Positions 15,494-23,431 of a stretch of DNA of 64,000 bases are shown piece by piece. This stretch comes from Xylophilus ampelinus (GTDB taxonomy: Bacteria > Pseudomonadota > Gammaproteobacteria > Burkholderiales > Burkholderiaceae_C), in the NCBI RefSeq assembly GCF_901875635.1, contig NZ_CABFMN010000044.1, positions 1-64,000 of the forward strand, in the 5' to 3' direction. The position numbers and the translations under genes were made by a program. The notes beneath the pieces are model-generated. The model was not told the DNA's origin, made no database searches, and saw only the letters and a list, made by a program, of their open reading frames with translations. Numbering within the stretch: position 1 is the stretch's first letter; each line of letters opens with the position of its first letter.

Positions 15494-17650
15494 ATGCACC
15501 CCCAATTCCCCCGCCACGCCATCGGCGCGGCCACGCTTCTCGCCTTCTCCGTCCTCGCGCATGCGCAGGCGGACACGTCCACCGCATCGCCAGCCGCGTC
15601 CGCCGCGGCCCTCGCCACCGACGGCGCGGCGCCCATGCTCAGCACCGTCACGGTCACCGGCAACCCGCTCGGTGCTACGGATTCGATAGCGCCCACTGCA
15701 GCGCTGGCGGGCGATTCACTGCTGTTTCGTTCGCAATCCACCCTGGGCGAGACGCTCCAGGGCCTGCCCGGCGTGAGCAGCACCTACTTCGGCCCCAACG
15801 CCAGCCGCCCCGTGATCCGCGGGCAGGACGGCGACCGCATCCGCATCCTCAACAACGGCGGTGCCGCGCCCGACGCCTCGGCCCTGAGCTACGACCATGC
15901 GGTGCCGATGGACTCGCTCGTCACCGAGCGCATCGAGGTGCTGCGCGGGCCCTCGGCGCTGCAGTACGGCGGCAGTGCCGTCGGCGGCGTGGTCAACGTG
16001 ATCGACAACCGCATCCCGACCGAGCCCATGGATGCCAAGGGCGAGGTCGGTGGCCGCGCCGACGTCGGCTACGCCAGCGGCAGCAAGGAAAAAAGCGGGG
16101 GCGTGGTCGTCGAGGGCGGCAATGACCGCTTCGTGCTGCATGCCGATGCCTTCAGCCGCAAGGCCGACGACGTCGCGGCGCCGACCTGGCTCGAGTGCAC
16201 GAAGCCCGGCTCGCCGGTCTACCAGCGGCGCATCTGCAACTCGGCCTCGCGCAGCGATGGCGGCGCCTTCGGCGGCACGGTGTTCCTCGGCGGCGGCAAC
16301 TGGATCGGCGCCTCGGTCAGCGAGTACCGCAGCACCTACGGCACCGTGGCCGAGGACGACGTGACCATCGGCATGCGCTCGCGCCGCTACGCCGTGGAAG
16401 GCGAGTTCAAGCCCGGCGGCTTCTTCACCAGCGTGCACGTCAAGGCCAGCCGCACCGAGTACCGCCACACCGAGTACGAGGGCGCCGAGGCCGGCACGAC
16501 CTTCTCCAACGCCGGCAACGACCTGCGCATCGAGGCGCGCCACCAGCCCATCGCGGCGCTCGGCGGGCTGCAGGGCGTGATCGGCCTGCAGAGCGAATCG
16601 ACGCGCTTCGCGGCCGACGGCGAGGAGGCTTTCGCACCGCACAGCCGCACGCGCTCCAACGCGCTGTTTCTGTACGAGGAACTGCCGATGTCATGGGGCC
16701 GCTTCAGCTTCGGGGCGCGCACCGAGCAGGTCCGCGTGCGGTCGCTGGGCTACCCGGACGACCCGACGGTGGACCGCTTCGCCATCGGCGAGCGGCGCTT
16801 CAACCCGCACAGCGCGGCCTTGGGGGTGCTGGTCAACCTGGCGCCGCAGTGGCAACTGACGGCCAACCTCGCCCACACCGAGCGCGCGCCCAAGGACTAC
16901 GAGCTCTTCGCCAACGGCCCGCACGTGGCGACGGCCGCCTGGGAAGTGGGCGACCCCAACCTGCAGAAGGAATCGTCCAACGGCGCGGACGTCGGCGTGC
17001 AGTGGAAGTCGGGCCCGAACCGCGCGGCCGTGAACGTCTACACCACGCGCTTTCGCAACTACATCGGGCTGACGGCCACCGGCAACCTGCGCAACGACGA
17101 GGGCGAGGTGAACCCGGTCGACGAGGAAGGCAACCTGCAGGAGGACCTGCTGGCCGAGTACGTGTACCGCGGCGTGCGTGCGCGCTTCACCGGCGCCGAG
17201 GCCAGCGGCAACCTGCGCCTCTTCGGCAGCGACGGTCTGAGCCAATGGGGGCCGAACGGCACGCTCGACCTCGAATGGCGCGGCGACGTGGTGCGCGCGA
17301 CCAACACCGACACCGGCGAGCCGCTGCCGCGCATCTCGCCGGCGCGCCTGGGCGCGACGCTGGTGTGGGCCAGCGGGCCGTGGACCGCGCGCCTGGGCTT
17401 CGACCGCTATGCCGCGCAGCATCGCGTGCCGGCGATGGGTCAGCGCGAGACCGAGGGCTACACGCTGTGGAACGCCGCGCTGAGCTACCGCATGCGATGG
17501 GAACGCGCCAACCTGCTCTGGTACGCGCGCGTCGACAACCTCAGCAACGCGCTGGCCTACAGCGCCACGTCGATCCTCACCACCACCGAGTACCCGAAGG
17601 CGCCGCTGCCGGGGCGCAGCGTGAAGGTGGGGCTGCGCGTCACCTTCTGA
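15494..17650 (+). CDS. TonB-dependent receptor, ZnuD-like
   Basis: An outer-membrane gated porin of 718 residues. The signal peptide ends near AHAQA. The plug domain contains GETLQGLPGVSSTYFGPNAS, RPVIRGQDGDRIRILNNGG and IEVLRGPSALQYGGSAVGGV. The barrel ends in the C-terminal aromatic residue of VGLRVTF. The extended plug (GPNASRPVIRG, SYDHAVPMD) is typical of the ZnuD zinc-receptor branch. An extracellular-loop cysteine pair sits at residues 235 and 248. No classical Zur box was seen upstream. Codons near 15674-15690 include a rare ATA and match the core of the dispersed repeat (see findings). Confidence 0.88.
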   Translation: MHPQFPRHAIGAATLLAFSVLAHAQADTSTASPAASAAALATDGAAPMLSTVTVTGNPLGATDSIAPTAALAGDSLLFRSQSTLGETLQGLPGVSSTYFGPNASRPVIRGQDGDRIRILNNGGAAPDASALSYDHAVPMDSLVTERIEVLRGPSALQYGGSAVGGVVNVIDNRIPTEPMDAKGEVGGRADVGYASGSKEKSGGVVVEGGNDRFVLHADAFSRKADDVAAPTWLECTKPGSPVYQRRICNSASRSDGGAFGGTVFLGGGNWIGASVSEYRSTYGTVAEDDVTIGMRSRRYAVEGEFKPGGFFTSVHVKASRTEYRHTEYEGAEAGTTFSNAGNDLRIEARHQPIAALGGLQGVIGLQSESTRFAADGEEAFAPHSRTRSNALFLYEELPMSWGRFSFGARTEQVRVRSLGYPDDPTVDRFAIGERRFNPHSAALGVLVNLAPQWQLTANLAHTERAPKDYELFANGPHVATAAWEVGDPNLQKESSNGADVGVQWKSGPNRAAVNVYTTRFRNYIGLTATGNLRNDEGEVNPVDEEGNLQEDLLAEYVYRGVRARFTGAEASGNLRLFGSDGLSQWGPNGTLDLEWRGDVVRATNTDTGEPLPRISPARLGATLVWASGPWTARLGFDRYAAQHRVPAMGQRETEGYTLWNAALSYRMRWERANLLWYARVDNLSNALAYSATSILTTTEYPKAPLPGRSVKVGLRVTF

Positions 17651-17681
17651 CACCGGGGTGAAATAGAAGAGGCCGTTCGGA

Positions 17682-17763
17682 CTGAGCTCGTCGAAGTCCT
17701 GCGCAGCGCTTCGATCCTTCGACGGGCTCAGGACAGGCCCCTTCGGCGGGCTCAGGACAGGCC
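17682..17763. repeat. REP-like element with inverted and direct repeats
   Basis: CTGAGCTCGTCGAAG (17682-17696) is inverted relative to CTTCGACGGGCTCAG (17717-17731), 14 of 15 matching. CGGGCTCAGGACAGGCC occurs twice in direct orientation at 17723-17739 and 17747-17763. Elements built on the CTTCGAC-x-x-GCTCAGG motif are widespread in beta- and gammaproteobacterial intergenic DNA. It lies between the ZnuD-like receptor and the AEC transporter. Confidence 0.7.
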
Positions 17764-17787
17764 AAGGCGGGCCTGCTACCGCCCGGT

Positions 17788-18756
17788 ATGCTCGCGGCCG
17801 TGAATTCGCCCGTCGTCACCGCGCTCCTGCCCGTCGTCCTGCTCATCGCCGTCGGGTGGGTGGCGGGTCGGCGCGGCTGGATCGGCGGGGCGGCGGTGCG
17901 CGAGCTGTCGAACCTGATCTTCCTGCTGCTGGCGCCGGCGCTGCTGTTCCGTTCGATGAGCACGGTGCAGGTGCAGCAGCTGAGCCTGAAGCCGGTGGCC
18001 GCCTACTTCATCACCGCCGGGCTGCTGTACGCGGCCACGCTGGCCATTCGCGGCTTCAATCGCGAGGCGGCCGTGCTGGCGCTGGCCAACACCTACAGCA
18101 ACACCGTGATGATCGGCATCCCGCTGATCGGCCTGGCCTATGGCGCGCCCGGCATGGTGGTGCTGCTGACGCTGGTGTCGCTGCATTCCCTGATCCTGCT
18201 GACCGGCGCCACCGTGGTGCTGGAACTGGCCACCGCGCGCGAGGCGCAGGCCGCCGGCGGGGGCGGGCGCCGCCGCATCGCGGCCACCGTGGGGCGGGCG
18301 CTTCGCAACGCGATCCTGCACCCGGTGGTGCTGCCGGTGATCGCCGGCCTGGCCTTCGCCCAGACCGGCTGGACGCTGCCCCAGGTGATCGACAAGCCGC
18401 TGGCGCTGCTCGGCCAGGCCTTCAGCCCGATCGCGCTGGTGCTGGTGGGCATCACGCTCGCCCAGACGCCGGTGGGGCTGCACCTGCGCGGCGCGACGGT
18501 GCAGGCGCTGGTGAAGAACGTCGCCCATCCTCTGGGCGTGCTGGCCATCGGCACGCTGCTGGGCGTGCACGGGTTGCCGCTGGCGGTGATGGTCGTGGCC
18601 GCGTCGATGCCCATCGGCGCCAACGTCTTCATGTTCGCGCAGCGCTACCGGGTGGCGGAAGAACTGGTCACGGCCAGCGTGGTGGTGTCCACGGTGCTGG
18701 CGCTGGCCACGGTGTCGCTCGCGCTGGCGGGTGCTGCGCGGCTGGCCGCGGGCTGA
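17788..18756 (+). CDS. AEC (auxin efflux carrier) family transporter
   Basis: A 322-residue inner-membrane transporter with about ten hydrophobic segments in two inverted halves. Each half has a broken helix, for example NTYSNTVMIGIPLIGLAYGA near residue 105 and the C-terminal MPIGANVFMFAQRY near residue 275. Bacterial members move dicarboxylates such as malate or malonate (family knowledge). No substrate-specific neighbour is present. The gene is bracketed by a REP-like element upstream and a dispersed two-hairpin repeat downstream. Confidence 0.9.
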   Translation: MLAAVNSPVVTALLPVVLLIAVGWVAGRRGWIGGAAVRELSNLIFLLLAPALLFRSMSTVQVQQLSLKPVAAYFITAGLLYAATLAIRGFNREAAVLALANTYSNTVMIGIPLIGLAYGAPGMVVLLTLVSLHSLILLTGATVVLELATAREAQAAGGGGRRRIAATVGRALRNAILHPVVLPVIAGLAFAQTGWTLPQVIDKPLALLGQAFSPIALVLVGITLAQTPVGLHLRGATVQALVKNVAHPLGVLAIGTLLGVHGLPLAVMVVAASMPIGANVFMFAQRYRVAEELVTASVVVSTVLALATVSLALAGAARLAAG

Positions 18757-18765
18757 GTCTCGAAC

Positions 18766-18820
18766 GAGAAGTGCCTGTAGCGCCCGCCGGACGGGCGCGA
18801 GGCGCTACGAAATCGATAGC
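18766..18820. repeat. Dispersed two-hairpin repeat, copy 2
   Basis: The core GCTACGAAATCGATAGC (18804-18820) is preceded by the stem GCGCCCG/CGGGCGC (18780-18798). It occupies most of the 77-bp gap between the convergent AEC transporter and pdxH genes. Confidence 0.75.
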
Positions 18821-18833
18821 GTCGTGTCGACGC

Positions 18834-19481
18834 TCACGGTGCCAGGCGCTCGCGCAGCCACGCGCCGTCCTCGCGCCGGTAGCGCAGCCGGTCGTGCAGC
18901 CGGCTCTTGCGGCCCTGCCAGAACTCCCAGCGGTCGGGTACCAGGCGATAGCCGCCCCAGTGCGGCGGGCGCGGCGGCGCGAGCAGGAACTTCGCGCCGT
19001 AGAGGGCGGCGTTCTTGACCAGCGTCTCGCGCCCCGGGATCACCTGGCTCTGCGGGCTGGCCCAGGCGCCGATGCGCGAGTCGAACGGGCGGCTGGCGAA
19101 GTAGGCGTCGCTCTCCTCGGCGCCGGCCTTCTCGACGCGGCCTTCGATGCGCACCACGCGCTCGAGCTCGACCCAATGGAACTGCAGCGCCGCGAACGGG
19201 TTGCCCGCCAGTTCCTGCCCCTTGCGGCTGTCGTAGTTGGTGTACCAGACGATGCCGCGCGCGTCGTAGCCCTTGATGAGCACGATGCGCGTCGACGGCC
19301 GCAGGTCGCTGCCGACGGTGGCCAGGGTCATGGCGTTGGGTTCGGGCACCTGGGCGCTCACGGCCTCGCCGAGCCAGCGCTCGAACTGGTCCAGCGGGTC
19401 GGCGGCGCTGTGGCTTTCGCCGAGTTCGGCGCGCTCGTAGCTCTTGCGCAGCGCGGCCAGGGAGTTCTGCAGATCGCTCAT
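18834..19481 (-). CDS. pdxH: Pyridoxamine 5'-phosphate oxidase
   Basis: An FMN-dependent oxidase making pyridoxal 5'-phosphate from PNP or PMP, the last step of vitamin B6 synthesis and salvage. The 215-residue length matches the family. Key segments are [39 protein letters not shown], and the C-terminal signature [20 protein letters not shown] followed by [15 protein letters not shown]. The ATG is preferred over in-frame starts further upstream because the family begins at [16 protein letters not shown]. It is divergent from the bestrophin gene with a 44-bp gap. Confidence 0.96.
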   Translation of the reverse strand: MSDLQNSLAALRKSYERAELGESHSAADPLDQFERWLGEAVSAQVPEPNAMTLATVGSDLRPSTRIVLIKGYDARGIVWYTNYDSRKGQELAGNPFAALQFHWVELERVVRIEGRVEKAGAEESDAYFASRPFDSRIGAWASPQSQVIPGRETLVKNAALYGAKFLLAPPRPPHWGGYRLVPDRWEFWQGRKSRLHDRLRYRREDGAWLRERLAP

Positions 19482-19525
19482 CGGGTGATTGTGCGTTCTC
19501 CCGCGGCTTAACATCCGAGCCGCCC

Positions 19526-20437
19526 ATGATCGTCCGCCCCCGCCCGCACTGGCTACGCCTGCTCTTCGTCTGGCGTGGCTCGATCCTCTCGCAGATCCTG
19601 CCGCAGTTGGCCGTGACGCTCGCGCTGGCGATCACGGTGACGCTGGTGCACGGCCAGGTGCTGCGCTGGAAGGTGCCGATGACCTTCGTGCCCTTCTCGC
19701 TGATCGGGCTCACGCTCGCGATCTTTCTGGGCTTTCGCAACAGCACCAGCTACAGCCGCTGGTGGGAAGCCCGCATGCTGTGGGGCTCGCTGCTGATCGA
19801 ATGCCGCGCCGCCGTGCGGCAGGCGCTCACGCTGGTCGAGGGCGGCGGCGACGCGCGGGTGCTGGCGCTGCGCCTCATCGCGCTGGTGCATGCGCTGCGC
19901 CACCAGCTGCGCGGCAGCGACCCGGCGGCCGACCTGGCGCGCCTGCTGCCGCCGGCCGAGGCCGCACGCGTGATGGGCGCGCGCTACCGGTCCGCGATGC
20001 TGCTGCGGATGGCCGGCGAGTGGCTGCGCGACCAGCGGCGGCAGGGCCGCATCGACGCCGCCATCGTGCCGGCGCTGGAGCGGCCGCTCGACCAGGTCGG
20101 CGCCGCCGTGGGCGGCTGCGAGCGGCTTGCGAGCACGCCGATCCCCTTCACCTACAGCGTCATCATCCATCGCACCATCTACCTGTACTGCCTGCTGCTG
20201 CCCTTCGGCCTGGTCGATTCGATCGGGCCGATGACGCCGGTCGTCGTGACGCTGGTGGCCTACACCTTCTTCGCGCTGGAGGCGCTGGGCCACGAGATCG
20301 AGGAGCCCTTCGGCGACTCGCCCAACGACCTCGCGCTCGACGCCATCTGCTGGACCATCGAGACCTCGTTGCGCGAGAGCCTGGGCGACAGCGATTGGCC
20401 GCCGCAGCCGCAACCGCGCGACTATGTGCTGACATGA
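19526..20437 (+). CDS. Bestrophin-family (UPF0187) channel-like protein
   Basis: A 303-residue membrane protein. The bacterial bestrophin pattern is clear: [20 protein letters not shown] near residues 70-89, followed by [10 protein letters not shown]. Another typical segment is [20 protein letters not shown] near residue 210, and the acidic Ca-clasp-like C-terminal segment reads [16 protein letters not shown]. Prokaryotic bestrophins form pentameric channels, some cation-selective. The physiological role here is unknown. It starts 44 bp from divergent pdxH. Confidence 0.93.
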   Translation: MIVRPRPHWLRLLFVWRGSILSQILPQLAVTLALAITVTLVHGQVLRWKVPMTFVPFSLIGLTLAIFLGFRNSTSYSRWWEARMLWGSLLIECRAAVRQALTLVEGGGDARVLALRLIALVHALRHQLRGSDPAADLARLLPPAEAARVMGARYRSAMLLRMAGEWLRDQRRQGRIDAAIVPALERPLDQVGAAVGGCERLASTPIPFTYSVIIHRTIYLYCLLLPFGLVDSIGPMTPVVVTLVAYTFFALEALGHEIEEPFGDSPNDLALDAICWTIETSLRESLGDSDWPPQPQPRDYVLT

Positions 20438-20524
20438 AACAGCTCCCAACGCTCCCCCGCTTCGCGCGGTCCGCTGCCCCCGAACGTGCGCGTCAATCGC
20501 TTCGGACGGCTGGGCGCGACTGAC

Positions 20525-21088
20525 ATGACGCCCGCCCTTCCTGTCGTACTCGTGCTGGCCTCCGGCCGGGGCGAGCGCTTCCGCGCCTCGGGCGGTACGG
20601 TGCACAAGCTGCAGGCGCTGCTGGGCGACCGGCCGGTGATGGCGCACACGCTGGCGGCGGTGCAGGCCAGCGGCCTGCCGTGGCATGTCGAGGACACCGG
20701 CCACCCCGGCATGGGCGACTCGATCGCCGCGGCCGTGCGTGCGACGGCGGATGCCGCCGGCTGGCTGGTGCTGCCGGCCGACCTGCCGCTGGTGCAGCCA
20801 GCCACCTTGCAGCACGTGGCCGTCGCCCTGGCCCGGCCGGGCGTGAGCGCCGTGCAGCCCGTGCATGCGGGACAGCGCGGTCATCCCGTGGGCTTTGGCG
20901 CCGGGTGCCGTGATGCCTTGTTGGCTTTGGAGGGAAATCAGGGCGCTGCGCCCGTCCTGCGGGCGCAGCGTGCTATGAATTTAGTAGCAGACGTCGAGAC
21001 GGACGACGCCGGCACCATCACCGACATCGACACGCTGGACGACCTGGCGCGCGCCGAGGCGCTGTGGCGCGCGCGTACGGTACGCTAG
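20525..21088 (+). CDS. MobA-like (MocA-type) NTP-transferase
   Basis: A nucleotidyltransferase of the MobA/MocA group, which attaches GMP, CMP or AMP to molybdopterin-type cofactors; the specificity here is not determined. The N-terminal Rossmann P-loop reads VVLVLASGRGERFRASGGTV (residues 7-26), with lysine following in HKLQALLG. The metal-binding LPADLPL is near residues 83-89. The C-terminus ITDIDTLDDLARAEAL is standard. ATG 20525 is chosen, giving 187 residues. Residues 137-155 are encoded by a dispersed repeat (20933-20988), with AT-rich codons (AAT TTA GTA) unlike the rest of the gene. Confidence 0.82.
   Translation: MTPALPVVLVLASGRGERFRASGGTVHKLQALLGDRPVMAHTLAAVQASGLPWHVEDTGHPGMGDSIAAAVRATADAAGWLVLPADLPLVQPATLQHVAVALARPGVSAVQPVHAGQRGHPVGFGAGCRDALLALEGNQGAAPVLRAQRAMNLVADVETDDAGTITDIDTLDDLARAEALWRARTVR
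20933..20988. repeat. Dispersed two-hairpin repeat, copy 3, inside a coding sequence
   Basis: The core GCTATGAATTTAGTAGC (20972-20988) and the stem GCGCCCG/CGGGCGC (20948-20967) lie within the MobA-like gene. The reading frame stays open through the repeat. It adds an in-frame segment between the conserved ALLALEG and DIDTLDD blocks. Confidence 0.75.
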
Positions 21089-21093
21089 CTGGC

Positions 21094-21309
21094 ACCCAGC
21101 CGATGCTCTGGGTGGAACTGATGCGCCTGTCACCGGGCGCACGGCTTGGCCTGCACCGCCACACAGGCGAGATCCACGCGCTGAACCTGCAGGGCCAGCG
21201 CCGGCTGTGCACGACGATTCGCGAAATCGGCGTCGACATGCGGGTCACGACAAGGAGGCCTCACGCGGTGGCCTCGCCGTCAACGATCGTAGAATGCCGG
21301 GCCCCTTAA
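21094..21309 (+). pseudogene. Remnant of a cupin-domain protein
   Basis: The plus-strand frame reads PMLWVELMRLSPGARLGLHR then HTGEIHALNLQGQRRL. This looks like the metal-binding first half of the cupin found in the 2,4'-dihydroxyacetophenone dioxygenase/ChrR-like group, with the G-x-x-x-x-x-H-x-H pattern. Similarity stops after about 40 residues. There is no proper start codon and the usual second cupin motif is absent, so it is taken as a decayed fragment. A hairpin CGCAGGC-ATTCG-GCCTGCG follows at 21337-21355. The assignment is by eye only. Confidence 0.4.
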
Positions 21310-21372
21310 CAGCCTGTCAATGCGCTCTTCTCTCGCAGGCATTCGGCCTGCGGCCCCTTCACGCCGCTACCC

Positions 21373-22404
21373 GTGTCACGCCCAGCCTCGAGTGATTTGA
21401 AGGTCAAGCGCCCGCGCGGTGCGAAGAGCACGGTAGCCACGCAGGCCGACGTTGCGCGCGCCGCCAACGTCTCGCAGAGCGCCGTATCGCGCGTGTTCGC
21501 CGGCCACGGCTACGTGGCGCCTGAGGTGCGCGAGAAGATCGAGGCCGCCGGCCGCCGCCTCAACTACAGCCCCAACCTGGTCGCGCGGACGATGGCCAAG
21601 GGCCGCTCCAACATCGTGGCGGTGCTCACTACCGCCATTACCCATCCCTTCGTGCCGCACTTGCTGGAGCAGCTCACGCTGGCGACGCAGGCGCGCGGCC
21701 TCGACGTGCTGCTGCTCAACGTGCCGCAGGGCCAGCAGATCGAGCGCCTGGTGCCGCTCGCCAAGGCGTATCGCGTCAAGGGCATCATTGTCGCCAACGT
21801 CACGCTGGCCGAGAGCAGCATGGCGCTGGCACGACAGGGCGGCACGCCGGTCGTCATCGTGAACCGCTACGCCGAGGACGAGGGTGTGCACACGGTGTCG
21901 TGCGACAACGTCGACGGTGCGCGCCGCATCGCCAACGACATGCTCAACGCCGGCCTGCGCCGCCTCGCCTTCATCGGCGGGCTCGCCACGTCGGCCACCA
22001 ATACGGCGCGTCGCAAGGGCTTCCTCGACAAACTCGCCGAGCGCGGCATCGCGCCGGCGCTGGTGGCCGAAGGCGCGTTTTCGCATGCCTGGGGCTACGA
22101 GGCGGCGGGCCGCCTCAAGCGCGAGTGCCCCGATGTCGACGGCGTATTCTGCGGCGACGACGTCGTGGCGCTCGGCGTCATCGACGGCTACCGCGACGAG
22201 CCGAACCCCTCGGGCACCATGCCCGCCATCGTAGGCTTCGACGACATCCCGAGCGCGAGCTGGTCGCCTTACATGCTCACCACCTTCCGCAATCCGCTGG
22301 AAGAGATGGTCGAGGCCGCGCTCGACATGCTCGACCTGCCGGCGGACGCGCGGCCGCAGCGCAAGCTGCTCGCCGGCACGCTGATCCGCCGCCGTTCGTT
22401 CTAG
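21373..22404 (+). CDS. LacI-family transcriptional regulator
   Basis: A 343-residue repressor starting at GTG. After a short basic N-terminal extension, the helix-turn-helix reads ATQADVARAANVSQSAVSRV near residues 22-41, with the hinge SPNLVARTMAKGRS. The periplasmic-binding-protein-like effector domain follows (IVAVLTTAITHPFVPHLLEQ, FCGDDVVALGVIDG). It lies directly upstream of, and on the same strand as, the class II aldolase/ABC operon. A 30-bp perfect palindrome in the intervening 222 bp is its probable operator. The inducer is probably the substrate of that operon. Confidence 0.93.
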   Translation: MSRPASSDLKVKRPRGAKSTVATQADVARAANVSQSAVSRVFAGHGYVAPEVREKIEAAGRRLNYSPNLVARTMAKGRSNIVAVLTTAITHPFVPHLLEQLTLATQARGLDVLLLNVPQGQQIERLVPLAKAYRVKGIIVANVTLAESSMALARQGGTPVVIVNRYAEDEGVHTVSCDNVDGARRIANDMLNAGLRRLAFIGGLATSATNTARRKGFLDKLAERGIAPALVAEGAFSHAWGYEAAGRLKRECPDVDGVFCGDDVVALGVIDGYRDEPNPSGTMPAIVGFDDIPSASWSPYMLTTFRNPLEEMVEAALDMLDLPADARPQRKLLAGTLIRRRSF

Positions 22405-22451
22405 GCGAGCCGGGTCCCCGGACACCAAGGGTCGCTGGCACGCAATTCGCT

Positions 22452-22481
22452 TCAGGATATGACTGCGCAGTCATATCCTGA
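22452..22481. promoter_or_regulatory. 30-bp perfect palindrome, probable LacI-family operator
   Basis: Each half reads TCAGGATATGACTGC and the two halves are exact reverse complements, with the central CG typical of LacI operators. It is 48 bp after the LacI stop codon and 145 bp before the aldolase start. Confidence 0.8.
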
Positions 22482-22578
22482 CGTCTACGCGGTCCAGTCC
22501 GGCCTTTTGGGCCACCGAGGATGCCTTCGATCGAAACTCAGCAGGGCAATCGGCTCGATTCTGGTTCCTCATGCACCT

Positions 22579-22590
22579 GGATATGACTGC
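22579..22590. promoter_or_regulatory. Second half-operator for the LacI regulator
   Basis: GGATATGACTGC exactly repeats the inner half of the palindrome at 22452-22481, followed by a poor second half. It is centred about 116 bp downstream of the main site. This spacing would allow DNA looping (inference). Confidence 0.6.
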
Positions 22591-22626
22591 GTATGCACAC
22601 CTTTGATCACCAAGAGACCCCGCCAA

Positions 22627-23370
22627 ATGGCTTCACCCGATCCTGACCACGCCGCCGAATGGCGAGCCCGCTGCGAGATGGCGGCCCTTTTCCGCTGGAT
22701 GAACCGCCTCGGCATGAACGAGCAGATCGCCAACCACTGCAGCCTGATGCTGCCGGGCAGCGACACGCTGTTCATGATCAATCCGCGTGGCCTGCACTAC
22801 AAGGAGATCACGGCCAGCAAGTTCATCGTCTGCGATCTCGAAGGCAACGTGGTCAGCGGCAGCGGCGAATTGCGCAAGGTCGCGTTCTACATCCACACGC
22901 GGATCCACCTGCGCCACCCGCAGGCGCGCTGCATCCTGCACGTGCATCCGCGCTACCTGACCGCGCTGTCGATGGTGCAGGGCGGGCGCTTCGAACTCGT
23001 GCATCAGAACAGCGCGATGCTCTACGACCGCGTGGCCTACGACGAGGTGCACAACGGCGTGGTGCTCTGGACCGAGGAAGGCGACCGCATGGCCGACGTG
23101 ATGGAAGACAAGACCATTCTGCTGAGCAAGAACCACGGCGTGACGGTCGTCGGGCCGACCGCGGCCGAAGCCTTCGACGAGCTCTACATGGCCGAGCGCA
23201 CCGCGATGTACCAGATCACCGCGATGAGCACCGGCCTGCCGCTCGCGCCCTTCGCCGACAACCTGCGCGAGCGCTTCAACGGTCCCTGGGGCGAGAAGTT
23301 CGATGCTGACCTGCACCTGGCCGCTGTCCGCCGGATCCTCGACGTCGAGGAACCCGACTACGCGACTTGA
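22627..23370 (+). CDS. Class II aldolase/adducin-family protein
   Basis: A zinc-dependent aldolase-fold enzyme of 247 residues. The first metal-binding pair is visible as HVHPRY near residue 116, the third His is in KNHGVTVVG near residue 168, and the substrate-loop motif is NHCSLMLPGSDTLFMINPRG. Members include fuculose-phosphate aldolase-type, decarboxylase-type and epimerase-type enzymes, so the reaction cannot be named. The start at ATG 22627 leaves the operators upstream in non-coding DNA. It is the first gene of an operon with a complete Dpp-type ABC importer, so it probably acts on the imported compound. Confidence 0.85.
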   Translation: MASPDPDHAAEWRARCEMAALFRWMNRLGMNEQIANHCSLMLPGSDTLFMINPRGLHYKEITASKFIVCDLEGNVVSGSGELRKVAFYIHTRIHLRHPQARCILHVHPRYLTALSMVQGGRFELVHQNSAMLYDRVAYDEVHNGVVLWTEEGDRMADVMEDKTILLSKNHGVTVVGPTAAEAFDELYMAERTAMYQITAMSTGLPLAPFADNLRERFNGPWGEKFDADLHLAAVRRILDVEEPDYAT

Positions 23371-23431
23371 TCCCTTTGCGCTCCGCCCTTCCTTTCATCT
23401 CTTTCGTTTCCCACCTTTCCTGGAGAACCGC

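Noticed and set aside
12742..15783. A 1013-codon minus-strand open frame across pcm, tetR, msrA and the His-rich gene
   Set aside because: Low-complexity Arg/Ala-rich translation, no start signal, and it conflicts with four conserved genes. Typical GC-driven shadow.
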